A stretch of DNA of 6,697 nt, taken from the NCBI GenBank assembly GCA_023259575.1, contig JALRHN010000053.1, positions 5,695-12,391 on the forward strand. The letters run 5' to 3'. The stretch's first letter is position 1; every line of letters starts with the position of its first letter. The position numbers were made by a program, and so were the translations under genes. The notes under the pieces were generated by a model. It was not told the DNA's origin and searched no databases. It was given only the letters and a program-made list of their open reading frames with translations. Below, one piece after another: positions 1 to 6,589 of this stretch. The stretch comes from Candidatus Kapaibacterium sp. (lineage in GTDB: Bacteria; Bacteroidota; Ignavibacteria; Kapaibacteriales; UBA961).

Positions 1-444
1 GCATGTGAAAAGTAAAAGAAAGATATCTTCAGGTAATATCCCAGCTGCTTTTCCTAGAATATATTTATCTAATCCAGATTGATTTCCATTACCAGATTGT
101 TGAATAGATGTAAGTAATAAAATCCCAATACCAAAAAATACAGAAAGAATAATCCCGGTTGATGCATCAGTTTTAATTGTTGTTGTCTGAGATATATATT
201 GAATAATCTGTAATGCAAACCAGCCAGTAATAGAAGCAGATACTAAAAGTAAAAGACCATCCTTTTCTCCTGTTAGTAAAAAAGCAATGCAAATACCTGG
301 CAGCACTGCATGCGCAACGGCATCACCAGCTAAAGATTGTTTATTCAGGACAGTAAAACATCCAATTGCTGCAGATTGAATACTTAACAGTATGCAGCCT
401 AATAGAACCCAAAATAAAGTAGGAGAGATGATAAAATCGATCAT
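1..444 (-). CDS. Metal-ion ABC transporter permease, ABC-3 family (partial, N-terminal 148 residues)
   Basis: An open frame runs from an ATG at 444-442 to the window edge without a stop, giving the first 148 residues of a protein that continues outside. It is very hydrophobic, with several membrane-spanning stretches (about residues 10-30, 48-58, 63-84, 97-114). The segment at 28-50 (GCFTVLNKQSLAGDAVAHAV, then LPG) matches the conserved N-terminal region of ABC-3 permeases (TroC/MntB/ZnuB/SitC type). The segment SGLDKYILGKAAGI (123-136) resembles the manganese/iron branch rather than ZnuB, so Mn, Fe or Zn import across the inner membrane is the inferred role. Family members are usually 270-300 residues or more, so about half is missing. 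The frame stays open upstream to a stop at 480-478, with a TTG at 459-457 as a weaker alternative start. No Shine-Dalgarno is visible. The ATPase and solute-binding partners are not in the window and could only lie further left. Confidence 0.87.
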   Translation of the reverse strand, partial: MIDFIISPTLFWVLLGCILLSIQSAAIGCFTVLNKQSLAGDAVAHAVLPGICIAFLLTGEKDGLLLLVSASITGWFALQIIQYISQTTTIKTDASTGIILSVFFGIGILLLTSIQQSGNGNQSGLDKYILGKAAGILPEDIFLLLFTC

Positions 445-621
445 AAATATATATATCAAAAAAATAAGTGAAGATAATTATTCACTGAGTAAAATGTACT
501 TTCAGATTATGCGTCATAGCATCACATTCTTTCCTTGGCACACCTGATTATGAATGAATAATTATTCCAAGTGGATGTAATTTAATAATTGATTGCATTA
601 AAAATACCCTAGAGATATACA
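445..621. promoter_or_regulatory. Divergent intergenic region between metal permease and lon
   Basis: These 177 AT-rich bases separate two divergent start codons and so must hold the promoter for lon, and probably one for the permease. I could not find a convincing sigma-70 pair or a Bacteroidota-type TAnnTTTG box on either strand. No CIRCE-type heat-shock operator is seen upstream of lon. A 10-base word, ATAATTATTC, occurs twice (474-483 and 558-567); the second copy lies inside the perfect 12-base palindrome GAATAATTATTC at 556-567. The only ribosome-binding candidate for lon is a weak AGAGA at 611-615, six bases before its ATG. Confidence 0.5.
556..567. repeat. 12-base palindrome GAATAATTATTC, with a 10-base direct copy at 474-483
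   Basis: The 12 bases read identically on both strands. The last ten (ATAATTATTC) recur at 474-483, 30 bases upstream of the permease start. A palindrome plus a second copy between a metal-uptake gene and lon could be an operator for a dimeric regulator such as a Fur-family protein. However, it does not match a known consensus closely, and AT-rich DNA generates such words by chance. Confidence 0.3.
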
Positions 622-3105
622 ATGGCTGAAAATGAAGATTTAATTGCTTCTATTACCTCTGAATCCCAAGATCAGAATAATTATACAGTTCCTAAAAAAT
701 TGACAATTTTACCTTTAAGAGATGTTCTTATTTTTCCTCATATGATTTTTCCTGTTTTGATTGGCAGGGCTTCTTCATTAAAATCGGTTGCAGAAGCATT
801 AGAAAGAGAAAAATTTATTTTTGTTTCTACTCAGGTTCAGGGTGATATCGAAGAGCCATCTATCAATGATATTTACTCTTATGGAACTGTTGCTAAAATT
901 TTACAAGTAATAAAACTTCCAAATAATCTTTTAAAGGTTCTTGTTGAAGGTATATTCCAAGCCAAAATTACAACTCCTGTTAAAGACAAAGAGTATTTAG
1001 AAGCTTCCGTTAAGATCATTAAAAATGAATATGATCTGCAAGATCCAGAATTACAAGCATATGTTCGAAAAGTAAGCGAAATATTTTCACTGTATGTAAA
1101 GTCTAATAAACAATTACCACCTGAAGTAAAAGGTGCTTTTGATAATATCGAAGATCCATCAAGAAAACTCTATTATGCTGCTGCGAATATTAATAAGAAT
1201 GTTCATGCAAAACAAACAATTCTAGAGCAAATTTCTCTTAAAGCTCAATACAAGAGTTTATTAGCATTATTAACGAGTGAAATTGAAGTATTAAAAATTG
1301 AAGAAGAATTAGACTCAAAAGTTTCAGATTCTATTCATAAAACACAAAGAAAATATTATATACAAGAACAGATTAGAGCTCTACAAAAAGAACTTGATGA
1401 TGATGAAGAATTATCTGCAGAACATATTCAAATGCGATCTTTGATTGAAGCAGCTAAAATGCCAGAAGACACATATAAAAAGGTAATGGAAGAATTCGAA
1501 AAGTATAAGAAGTCAAATTCAATGTCTCCAGAATATGGTGTTCTTAGAACATATTTAGAGACAGTTACTTCTTTACCATGGTATGAACAAACTCAAGATA
1601 TATTGGATTTGGAATCAGTACAATCAGTATTAGATGAAGATCATTATGATTTAGCTAAACCCAAAGAAAGAATATTAGAATATATTTCTGTCTTAAAATT
1701 ATCTGGTTCGGCAAGTGGACAAATACTATGTTTATCTGGTCCTCCAGGTGTAGGTAAAACATCTTTGGGTAAGTCTATAGCAAGAGCTTTAGGAAGAAAA
1801 TTTGTTAGAATTTCTTTAGGAGGAGTTCGAGATGAAGCAGAAATTAGGGGCCATAGAAGAACATATATTGGTGCTTTACCTGGAAAAATTATAGCTGCAA
1901 TGAAAAAAGCAGGAACAATCAATCCTGTCATTTTATTAGATGAAATAGACAAGATGTCAATGGATTTTAGAGGTGATCCAAGTGCTGCTTTATTGGAAGT
2001 ATTAGACCCAGAGCAAAACAATACATTTAGCGATCACTATTTAGAGTTAGAATACGATTTATCTAAAGTACTCTTTATAACTACTGCAAATGTTAAATAT
2101 GATATTCCAGGTCCATTATTAGATAGAATGGAAATAATAGATATTCCAAGCTATTTAGATTTTGATAAATTACAAATCGCTCAAAAACACATTGTTCCAA
2201 AACTTCTTAGTGAATTTGGTCTTCAGCCATATAATGTGTCTATAGATGATCATGCAATGATGAAGATTATTACAGAATATACCCGTGAAGCTGGAGTAAG
2301 AAATTTAGAACGTGAAATAGCATCTCTTTTTAGAAAAATTGCCAGAAATGTTGTGAGTATATCTCAAAATAGTACGGTAAAAAAGTCTAAAAAGAAATTA
2401 GTTGTTGCTGTTAAAGATATAGAAACATATTTAAAAGTTCCTAGATATAAAAGGAAAGCAGATTCTTTAAAAGACAAAATAGGAATAGCTACAGGGCTTG
2501 CTTGGACTAGTGTTGGAGGTGATACCTTGCCTGTTGAAGTTAGTATTATGCCTGGATCAGAAAAGCTAACATTAACTGGAAAATTAGGAGATGTTATGAA
2601 AGAATCTGCGATGGCATCTTTAACATATGTACGTTCTCATTGGTCTAGCTTAGGAGTTCCTGAAGAATTCTCTAAGAATAAAGAAATCCATATTCATGTA
2701 CCTGAAGGTGCTATTCCCAAAGATGGTCCATCTGCTGGAATTACTATGACATTAGCTTTGATATCTGCTTCTAGTGGTTTGCCATTAAGAGGGGATATAG
2801 CTATGACAGGAGAAATAACATTAAGAGGCTCAATTTTACCAATTGGTGGATTGAATGAAAAATTGCTTGCTGCAAAAAGAATGGGAATTATGACTGTATT
2901 GATTCCTAAAGGAAATGAGAAAGATATTGCAGAGGTTAATCCTGTTATTCTAGAAAATATGACAATCGTACCAGTAGATCATATTCAACAAGCATTACCA
3001 ATTGCTTTCAGAGATTGGAAGCAAGTACATAAGAAATCTTTACATAAAGAAATTAATGTTGCCAATGAAACTTCAATAAAAAAGGGGATCATTACTCCAC
3101 ATTAA
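622..3105 (+). CDS. lon: ATP-dependent protease La (Lon)
   Basis: Encodes an 827-residue cytosolic AAA+ serine protease that unfolds and degrades damaged and regulatory proteins as a homohexamer. The N-terminal substrate-binding LON domain spans about residues 25-220 (LTILPLRDVLIFPHMIFPV near its start), followed by a helical, charged region to about 345. The AAA+ module carries Walker A GPPGVGKT (373-380), Walker B LLDEID (438-443), sensor-1 asparagine N490 and a sensor-2-like segment GVRNLERE (558-565). The C-terminal protease domain has the catalytic Ser-Lys dyad: S704 in PKDGPSAG and K747 in GGLNEKLLAA. Their 43-residue spacing equals that of the E. coli enzyme (S679/K722). It is about 40 residues longer than E. 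coli Lon, mainly through a polar N-terminal tail and a basic C-terminal tail. All key residues are intact. It is divergent from the metal permease and appears monocistronic, since the next gene is convergent and only two bases away. The ATG at 622 is preceded by only a weak AGAGA. Confidence 0.97.
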   Translation: MAENEDLIASITSESQDQNNYTVPKKLTILPLRDVLIFPHMIFPVLIGRASSLKSVAEALEREKFIFVSTQVQGDIEEPSINDIYSYGTVAKILQVIKLPNNLLKVLVEGIFQAKITTPVKDKEYLEASVKIIKNEYDLQDPELQAYVRKVSEIFSLYVKSNKQLPPEVKGAFDNIEDPSRKLYYAAANINKNVHAKQTILEQISLKAQYKSLLALLTSEIEVLKIEEELDSKVSDSIHKTQRKYYIQEQIRALQKELDDDEELSAEHIQMRSLIEAAKMPEDTYKKVMEEFEKYKKSNSMSPEYGVLRTYLETVTSLPWYEQTQDILDLESVQSVLDEDHYDLAKPKERILEYISVLKLSGSASGQILCLSGPPGVGKTSLGKSIARALGRKFVRISLGGVRDEAEIRGHRRTYIGALPGKIIAAMKKAGTINPVILLDEIDKMSMDFRGDPSAALLEVLDPEQNNTFSDHYLELEYDLSKVLFITTANVKYDIPGPLLDRMEIIDIPSYLDFDKLQIAQKHIVPKLLSEFGLQPYNVSIDDHAMMKIITEYTREAGVRNLEREIASLFRKIARNVVSISQNSTVKKSKKKLVVAVKDIETYLKVPRYKRKADSLKDKIGIATGLAWTSVGGDTLPVEVSIMPGSEKLTLTGKLGDVMKESAMASLTYVRSHWSSLGVPEEFSKNKEIHIHVPEGAIPKDGPSAGITMTLALISASSGLPLRGDIAMTGEITLRGSILPIGGLNEKLLAAKRMGIMTVLIPKGNEKDIAEVNPVILENMTIVPVDHIQQALPIAFRDWKQVHKKSLHKEINVANETSIKKGIITPH

Positions 3106-3107
3106 TA

Positions 3108-4583
3108 TTATCGTATTTTTTCTAAAGCCCATGTAAAAACATCTATGTATTCTTTTGCAGAATATATGGCTGAAAGATCTTTTTTCATAGCATTATATCT
3201 AATTTGATCCCAGTGCCATTCTGTTTTATATAGTGCCAAAGCTTTTCTTAAAGCAGTTGAAAATTCCTGTACCCTAAATCCATTAAATGTAAATCCATCT
3301 CCAGTTCTTGTAGATGGATTATATTCTTGAACTGTGTCAGCTAATCCACCAGTTAGTCTTACTATCGGAATTGTACCATATTTCATTGCATAGATTTGAG
3401 TTAATCCACAAGGTTCAAATCGTGATGGAATCAATAAATAATCACATCCTGCAATAATTCTATGAGATAGTGTATTGTTATATCCAATCGTTACAAAAAC
3501 TCTTGTGGGATACTTATTGGCTAAATAATGAAAGAATTGCTCATACCTTTTTTCACCAGAACCAAGTATAGCAAGTCTTATTGCGCCATACTTTATAAAG
3601 TCTTCAATTGTTTGTTCTAGTAATTCAATTCCTTTTTGATCTGTTAATCTGCTAACCATGCCAACTAAAGGAATATCTCTCTCTAAGTCATATGCTGGAA
3701 CTTGAAAATCTCTTAGTAGAAAATCTTTATTAGATTGTTTTGATTCAAGGTTTTTTGAGGAATAAGGTATCACAATATGAGTATCTTTTTCTGGACTCCA
3801 TTCTTCATAATCAGCACCATTAAGAACTCCAATTAAATCAGCACTTCTTTGATGTAAATATTCTTGTAATCCTTCGCCATATTCTGTCCATCGAATTTCA
3901 TTTGCATAGGTAGGACTCACTGTCGTTATTTTATCAGCAAACATAATCCCAGTTTTCATTGCATTGAATTGCCCCTTCATTTCAAAAAAACTACCAGGGT
4001 AAAATTCTTGCCAAGGCCAACCACTTAATTCAAAAATCTTTTTAGGGTTAAACCAGCCTTGATAAGCTAAATTATGCAGAGTTAAAACTCCAGCAGTTGT
4101 ATAGAAAAAAGGATCATTCTTATATTGCATTTTAAGAAAAGGCATAACCATTGCGGTATGATAATCATGTGCATGCATAATATCAGGTTTGAATCCAATA
4201 GCTTTACATACTTCAAAACTTGCCCTGCTTAAAAATAAAAACCTTCTGTCATTATCTTCAAATCCATCTGGATTACCATAAATACCATGTCTTGCAAAAT
4301 AATCCTGATTATCTATAAAATAGACCGAAATATCCTCTCTACCAGGTAATGTAGTTTTCCAAAGACTGGCATATTCTATCCAATACCCAATAGGGACACT
4401 GATTGTTATGTTTAATGGTTCTAATCTAAAATAATCAGTATCTATATCTCCATATTTTGGGAGAATAATGATTGCATTGTGTCCTAAACTTTGCCAAGCC
4501 TTCGGTAATGCAGAAGCAATATCTGATAATCCACCTTCTTTTGCGAAGGGAGATACTTCGGCACTGATAAGTGCAATATTCAT
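3108..4583 (-). CDS. glgA: Glycogen (starch) synthase, GT5 family
   Basis: Encodes a 491-residue glycosyltransferase that adds glucose from ADP-glucose to the non-reducing end of an alpha-1,4-glucan. It has the two Rossmann domains of the GT-B fold. The N-terminal signature at residues 8-19 contains the nucleotide-sugar-binding K-X-G-G motif (K15-E-G-G18); HAHD is at 137-140 and TLHNLAYQG at 168-176. In the C-terminal half, SRLTDQKG (311-318) supplies the conserved R312 and K317, and SRFEPCGLTQIYAMKYG (387-403) carries the GT-B glutamate E390, followed by TGGLADTV (411-418). Length and motifs are typical of bacterial GlgA. ADP-glucose rather than UDP-glucose as donor is inferred from the family. 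The ATG at 4583 directly starts the MNIALISAEVSPFAKEGG block, so the start is secure even though no Shine-Dalgarno is present. It lies 34 bases downstream of ispE, probably cotranscribed; no glgB, glgC or glgP is in the window. Its stop faces that of lon across two bases. Confidence 0.96.
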   Translation of the reverse strand: MNIALISAEVSPFAKEGGLSDIASALPKAWQSLGHNAIIILPKYGDIDTDYFRLEPLNITISVPIGYWIEYASLWKTTLPGREDISVYFIDNQDYFARHGIYGNPDGFEDNDRRFLFLSRASFEVCKAIGFKPDIMHAHDYHTAMVMPFLKMQYKNDPFFYTTAGVLTLHNLAYQGWFNPKKIFELSGWPWQEFYPGSFFEMKGQFNAMKTGIMFADKITTVSPTYANEIRWTEYGEGLQEYLHQRSADLIGVLNGADYEEWSPEKDTHIVIPYSSKNLESKQSNKDFLLRDFQVPAYDLERDIPLVGMVSRLTDQKGIELLEQTIEDFIKYGAIRLAILGSGEKRYEQFFHYLANKYPTRVFVTIGYNNTLSHRIIAGCDYLLIPSRFEPCGLTQIYAMKYGTIPIVRLTGGLADTVQEYNPSTRTGDGFTFNGFRVQEFSTALRKALALYKTEWHWDQIRYNAMKKDLSAIYSAKEYIDVFTWALEKIR

Positions 4584-4617
4584 AATAAAAATGTGAAGAT
4601 AAATGAAAAGTTTTAAA

Positions 4618-5457
4618 TTATGTAAATGGTGCTACAATGCATTTTTTTGTTGGAAAAGTGGACATTGCATTGTGTGCAGCTGATATATCTAAAAATAGAC
4701 CAAACATAGTAGATCCGCTACCACTCATGCCAGCAAAAAAAGCACCTTGTTTATACAGTTGTGATTTTATTTCTGCTAATTCAGGAAACTGTGTAAAAAT
4801 ACTGTATTCAAAATCATTAAAGAATACATCTTTCATTTTTGAACAATCATCTTTTGATTGTTGCAAAGCATCAATAAAATTCACTTCGATTTTGGGGAAA
4901 TTGCTTGTGTCTAAACCAGCATAAGCAAGTGAAGTATTAGAATATATTGCAGGAAATACAATGAGTATTGTCCAATCACAAGAAAACGTAAAAGGGTGAA
5001 CTATTTCTCCTCTTCCTTGTATTAGTGCTGGATTATCTTGTAAAAAGAAAGGGACATCACTTCCTAGTTCAGAGGCTAATTCTGATAGTTCTTTGGTTGA
5101 AATATCAATGTTCCATAATAATTGTAGCCCTTTTAATATTGAAGCAGCATCTGAACTTCCACCACCTAATCCTGCTCCATGAGGAATATTTTTTTGTAGT
5201 GATATCTTAGCTCCCATGTCTATATTGTATCTTTGCTTTAATAAATGTGCTGCTTTCCACACTATATTGTTTTCATTAGGAATATCTAATTCTTGACTAC
5301 AGATTAGAGAAATAGATTCAGCTAATTCTATTGTTAAAGTATCTGCAATACTTTTGATTGGGAAAAAAAGAGAGTGAATATTATGATAACCATCATTCCT
5401 TTTTCCAATTATTTGGAGTCCAAGGTTTATTTTTGCAGGTGCAAATAATTGCAACAC
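4618..5457 (-). CDS. ispE: 4-diphosphocytidyl-2-C-methyl-D-erythritol kinase
   Basis: Encodes a GHMP-superfamily kinase, 279 residues from the chosen GTG, that phosphorylates the 2-hydroxyl of CDP-methylerythritol with ATP. This is the fourth step of the MEP route to isopentenyl diphosphate. Numbered from the GTG, the start MLQLFAPAKINL carries the conserved lysine K9. The ATP-binding GHMP loop PHGAGLGGGSSDAA is at 92-105, the catalytic aspartate D134 lies in ELGSDVPFF, and the C-terminal glycine motif AGMSGSGST is at 242-250. E. coli IspE has 283 residues, so the length fits. There is no in-frame ATG before the conserved N-terminus. The GTG at 5457-5455 has AAGGA seven bases upstream and places the protein start just where the family begins. 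A TTG at 5499 would add 14 unconserved residues and overlap the divergent gene, so it is disfavoured. Presence of ispE implies the MEP rather than the mevalonate pathway. Probably cotranscribed with glgA. Confidence 0.95.
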   Translation of the reverse strand: MLQLFAPAKINLGLQIIGKRNDGYHNIHSLFFPIKSIADTLTIELAESISLICSQELDIPNENNIVWKAAHLLKQRYNIDMGAKISLQKNIPHGAGLGGGSSDAASILKGLQLLWNIDISTKELSELASELGSDVPFFLQDNPALIQGRGEIVHPFTFSCDWTILIVFPAIYSNTSLAYAGLDTSNFPKIEVNFIDALQQSKDDCSKMKDVFFNDFEYSIFTQFPELAEIKSQLYKQGAFFAGMSGSGSTMFGLFLDISAAHNAMSTFPTKKCIVAPFT

Positions 5458-5464
5458 GATCTTG

Positions 5465-5469
5465 TCCTT
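5465..5469 (-). promoter_or_regulatory. Ribosome-binding site for ispE (AAGGA)
   Basis: Read on the minus strand, AAGGA lies seven bases before the GTG at 5457. It is the best Shine-Dalgarno match in front of any gene here, and it decides the start of ispE in favour of this GTG over the TTG codons further upstream. Confidence 0.7.
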
Positions 5470-5492
5470 TACACTTAATTTTATGTACAAAA

Positions 5493-6134
5493 ATGACAAA
5501 TAATCAGCAAATCACCTATACTAATGAATTACAGCGAAAGGGAATTCATATAACTTCGATGCTGATTCCAATTATCTATTATTTTATAGATAGGCAAACC
5601 GCCTTATCTATACTTTTTCCTTTAACATGCATTACATTAATTATAGATCTATTTATTCATTATAATCCTACTTTTCGATCATTTTCTCATGGTATTATAG
5701 GACACTTGATGCGTCCACATGAGCTTAATCGAACATCTTTAGTTCTGAATGGAGCATCTTGGGTAATGATAGCTGCTGTAATAACTGTGTTTCTATTTCC
5801 AAAAACGATTGCAATTATTGCTTTTTCGATTGTTATTCTTTGTGATATGTTTGCCGCATTAATAGGAAGGAAAATCGGTAAAACAAAGTTTATTGATAAA
5901 TCATTAGAGGGAAGCATAACCTTTTTTATTGTTGGAATTATTGTTTGTTATACCTGGACACAGATTTTCAATTTAGACTTTCTTTTTTTTATTGCCGTTA
6001 GCACTGGTGCTTTTTTTGCTGCTATTGCAGAAGCTGCTGCATATAGATTAAAAGTAGATGATAATATCGTGATTCCATTAGTAGCTGGTGGGATTTCTTG
6101 GCTTATTTTATATTATTGTAATGGAACCTATTAA
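5493..6134 (+). CDS. SEC59/DGK1/VTE5-family CTP-dependent lipid (polyprenol, phytol or diacylglycerol) kinase
   Basis: Encodes a 213-residue integral membrane protein with about six or seven hydrophobic segments (roughly 20-33, 37-56, 86-102, 104-124, 141-158, 160-181, 193-209). Family motifs appear in order: E-L-Q-R-K-G-I-H (12-19), D-M-F-A-A-L-I-G-R-K-I-G (118-129), K-S-L-E-G-S (136-141), E180 in the alanine-rich helix, and D-N-I-V-I-P-L (190-196). These are the conserved positions of the eukaryotic dolichol kinase SEC59, yeast CTP-dependent diacylglycerol kinase DGK1 and plant phytol kinase VTE5. Bacterial relatives are often labelled phosphatidate cytidylyltransferase-like. The substrate cannot be read from sequence; a polyprenol, phytol or diacylglycerol phosphorylated with CTP is the family expectation. 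The ATG at 5493 is preferred because translation from 5358 would add 45 residues lying antisense over conserved ispE sequence. It is divergent from ispE (35 bases between starts) and two bases upstream of the peroxiredoxin gene, so probably the first gene of a two-gene unit. Confidence 0.78.
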   Translation: MTNNQQITYTNELQRKGIHITSMLIPIIYYFIDRQTALSILFPLTCITLIIDLFIHYNPTFRSFSHGIIGHLMRPHELNRTSLVLNGASWVMIAAVITVFLFPKTIAIIAFSIVILCDMFAALIGRKIGKTKFIDKSLEGSITFFIVGIIVCYTWTQIFNLDFLFFIAVSTGAFFAAIAEAAAYRLKVDDNIVIPLVAGGISWLILYYCNGTY

Positions 6135-6136
6135 GA

Positions 6137-6589
6137 ATGAATATAAGTATAGGGATGACTATTCCAGAATTTAGTTTGCAAAATCAATCTGGTGATTGGG
6201 TACATAGTTCTTCTTTTTATGGCAAAAAGACTGTCTTGTTTTTTTATCCTAAAGATGATACGTACTTATGTACTAAAGAAGCTTGCTCTTTTAGGGATCA
6301 TTATCAAGAGTTTACCAAGCATAATATTCACGTAATAGGTATAAGCTCAGATTCTATAGATTCTCATCAATCATTTATTAAGAAAAATTCTTTGCCTTAT
6401 CCATTATTAAGTGATGAATCCAATAAAGTAAGAGAGATTATGGGTGTACCACATAGTTTATTTGGATTACTACCAGGAAGGGTTACTTTTTGTATTGATG
6501 AACATGGTATTATCAAGTATATATTTAACTCTTCATTTTCTGCTGATAACCATGTTCAAGAAGCATTAAGGGCGTTTGATATTATATAA
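6137..6589 (+). CDS. bcp: Thiol peroxidase, Bcp/PrxQ-type peroxiredoxin
   Basis: Encodes a 150-residue cytosolic thioredoxin-fold peroxidase that reduces hydrogen peroxide and organic hydroperoxides, probably recycled by thioredoxin. The N-terminus (IGMTIPEFSLQNQSGD, 5-20) and FFYPKDDT (35-42) are typical. The peroxidatic cysteine is C45, and C50 matches the resolving cysteine of the E. coli-like two-Cys Bcp type (C45/C50), in CTKEACSFRD. The catalytic threonine T42 and proline P38 are kept, and R115 in GRVTFCIDEHG matches the conserved arginine near the active site. The usual T-P-G-C before the first cysteine reads T-Y-L-C, a departure from the common family pattern. Length is normal and there is no signal peptide. 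The ATG follows the stop of the membrane kinase gene by two bases. The only Shine-Dalgarno-like element is GGAA at 6123-6126 inside that gene, suggesting cotranscription and possible translational coupling. Confidence 0.94.
   Translation: MNISIGMTIPEFSLQNQSGDWVHSSSFYGKKTVLFFYPKDDTYLCTKEACSFRDHYQEFTKHNIHVIGISSDSIDSHQSFIKKNSLPYPLLSDESNKVREIMGVPHSLFGLLPGRVTFCIDEHGIIKYIFNSSFSADNHVQEALRAFDII

Noticed and set aside
534..571. CTTGG...CCAAG inverted repeat in the permease-lon gap
   Set aside because: Only five base pairs with a 28-base loop; not a credible terminator or operator.
445..621. Search for heat-shock (CIRCE) or consensus sigma-factor promoters for lon
   Set aside because: No match good enough to report on either strand.
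1644..2021. 125-codon open frame on the minus strand inside lon
   Set aside because: It lies wholly antisense to the conserved AAA+ module of Lon and has no recognisable domain; it is a shadow of the coding frame.
3085..3125. Possible terminator around the lon stop followed by a T-rich run
   Set aside because: The only stem seen is about three base pairs (GGA/TCC), and the T-run belongs to the glgA coding end.
4637..5210. Two short plus-strand frames (4637-4924 and 5025-5210) inside ispE
   Set aside because: Both are antisense to conserved IspE sequence and resemble no protein family.
5358..5492. 45-residue N-terminal extension of the lipid kinase from an upstream ATG
   Set aside because: The extension is antisense to the conserved start of IspE, shows no family similarity, and the E-L-Q-R-K-G-I-H motif sits at the usual distance from the ATG at 5493.
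5483..5503. Six-codon frame (ATG to TAA) overlapping the lipid kinase start
   Set aside because: It is too short, has no ribosome-binding site, and arises easily in AT-rich DNA, so it is not a convincing leader peptide.
5687..5917. 76-codon minus-strand frame inside the lipid kinase gene
   Set aside because: It is antisense to the motif-bearing region of the membrane kinase and has no independent support.
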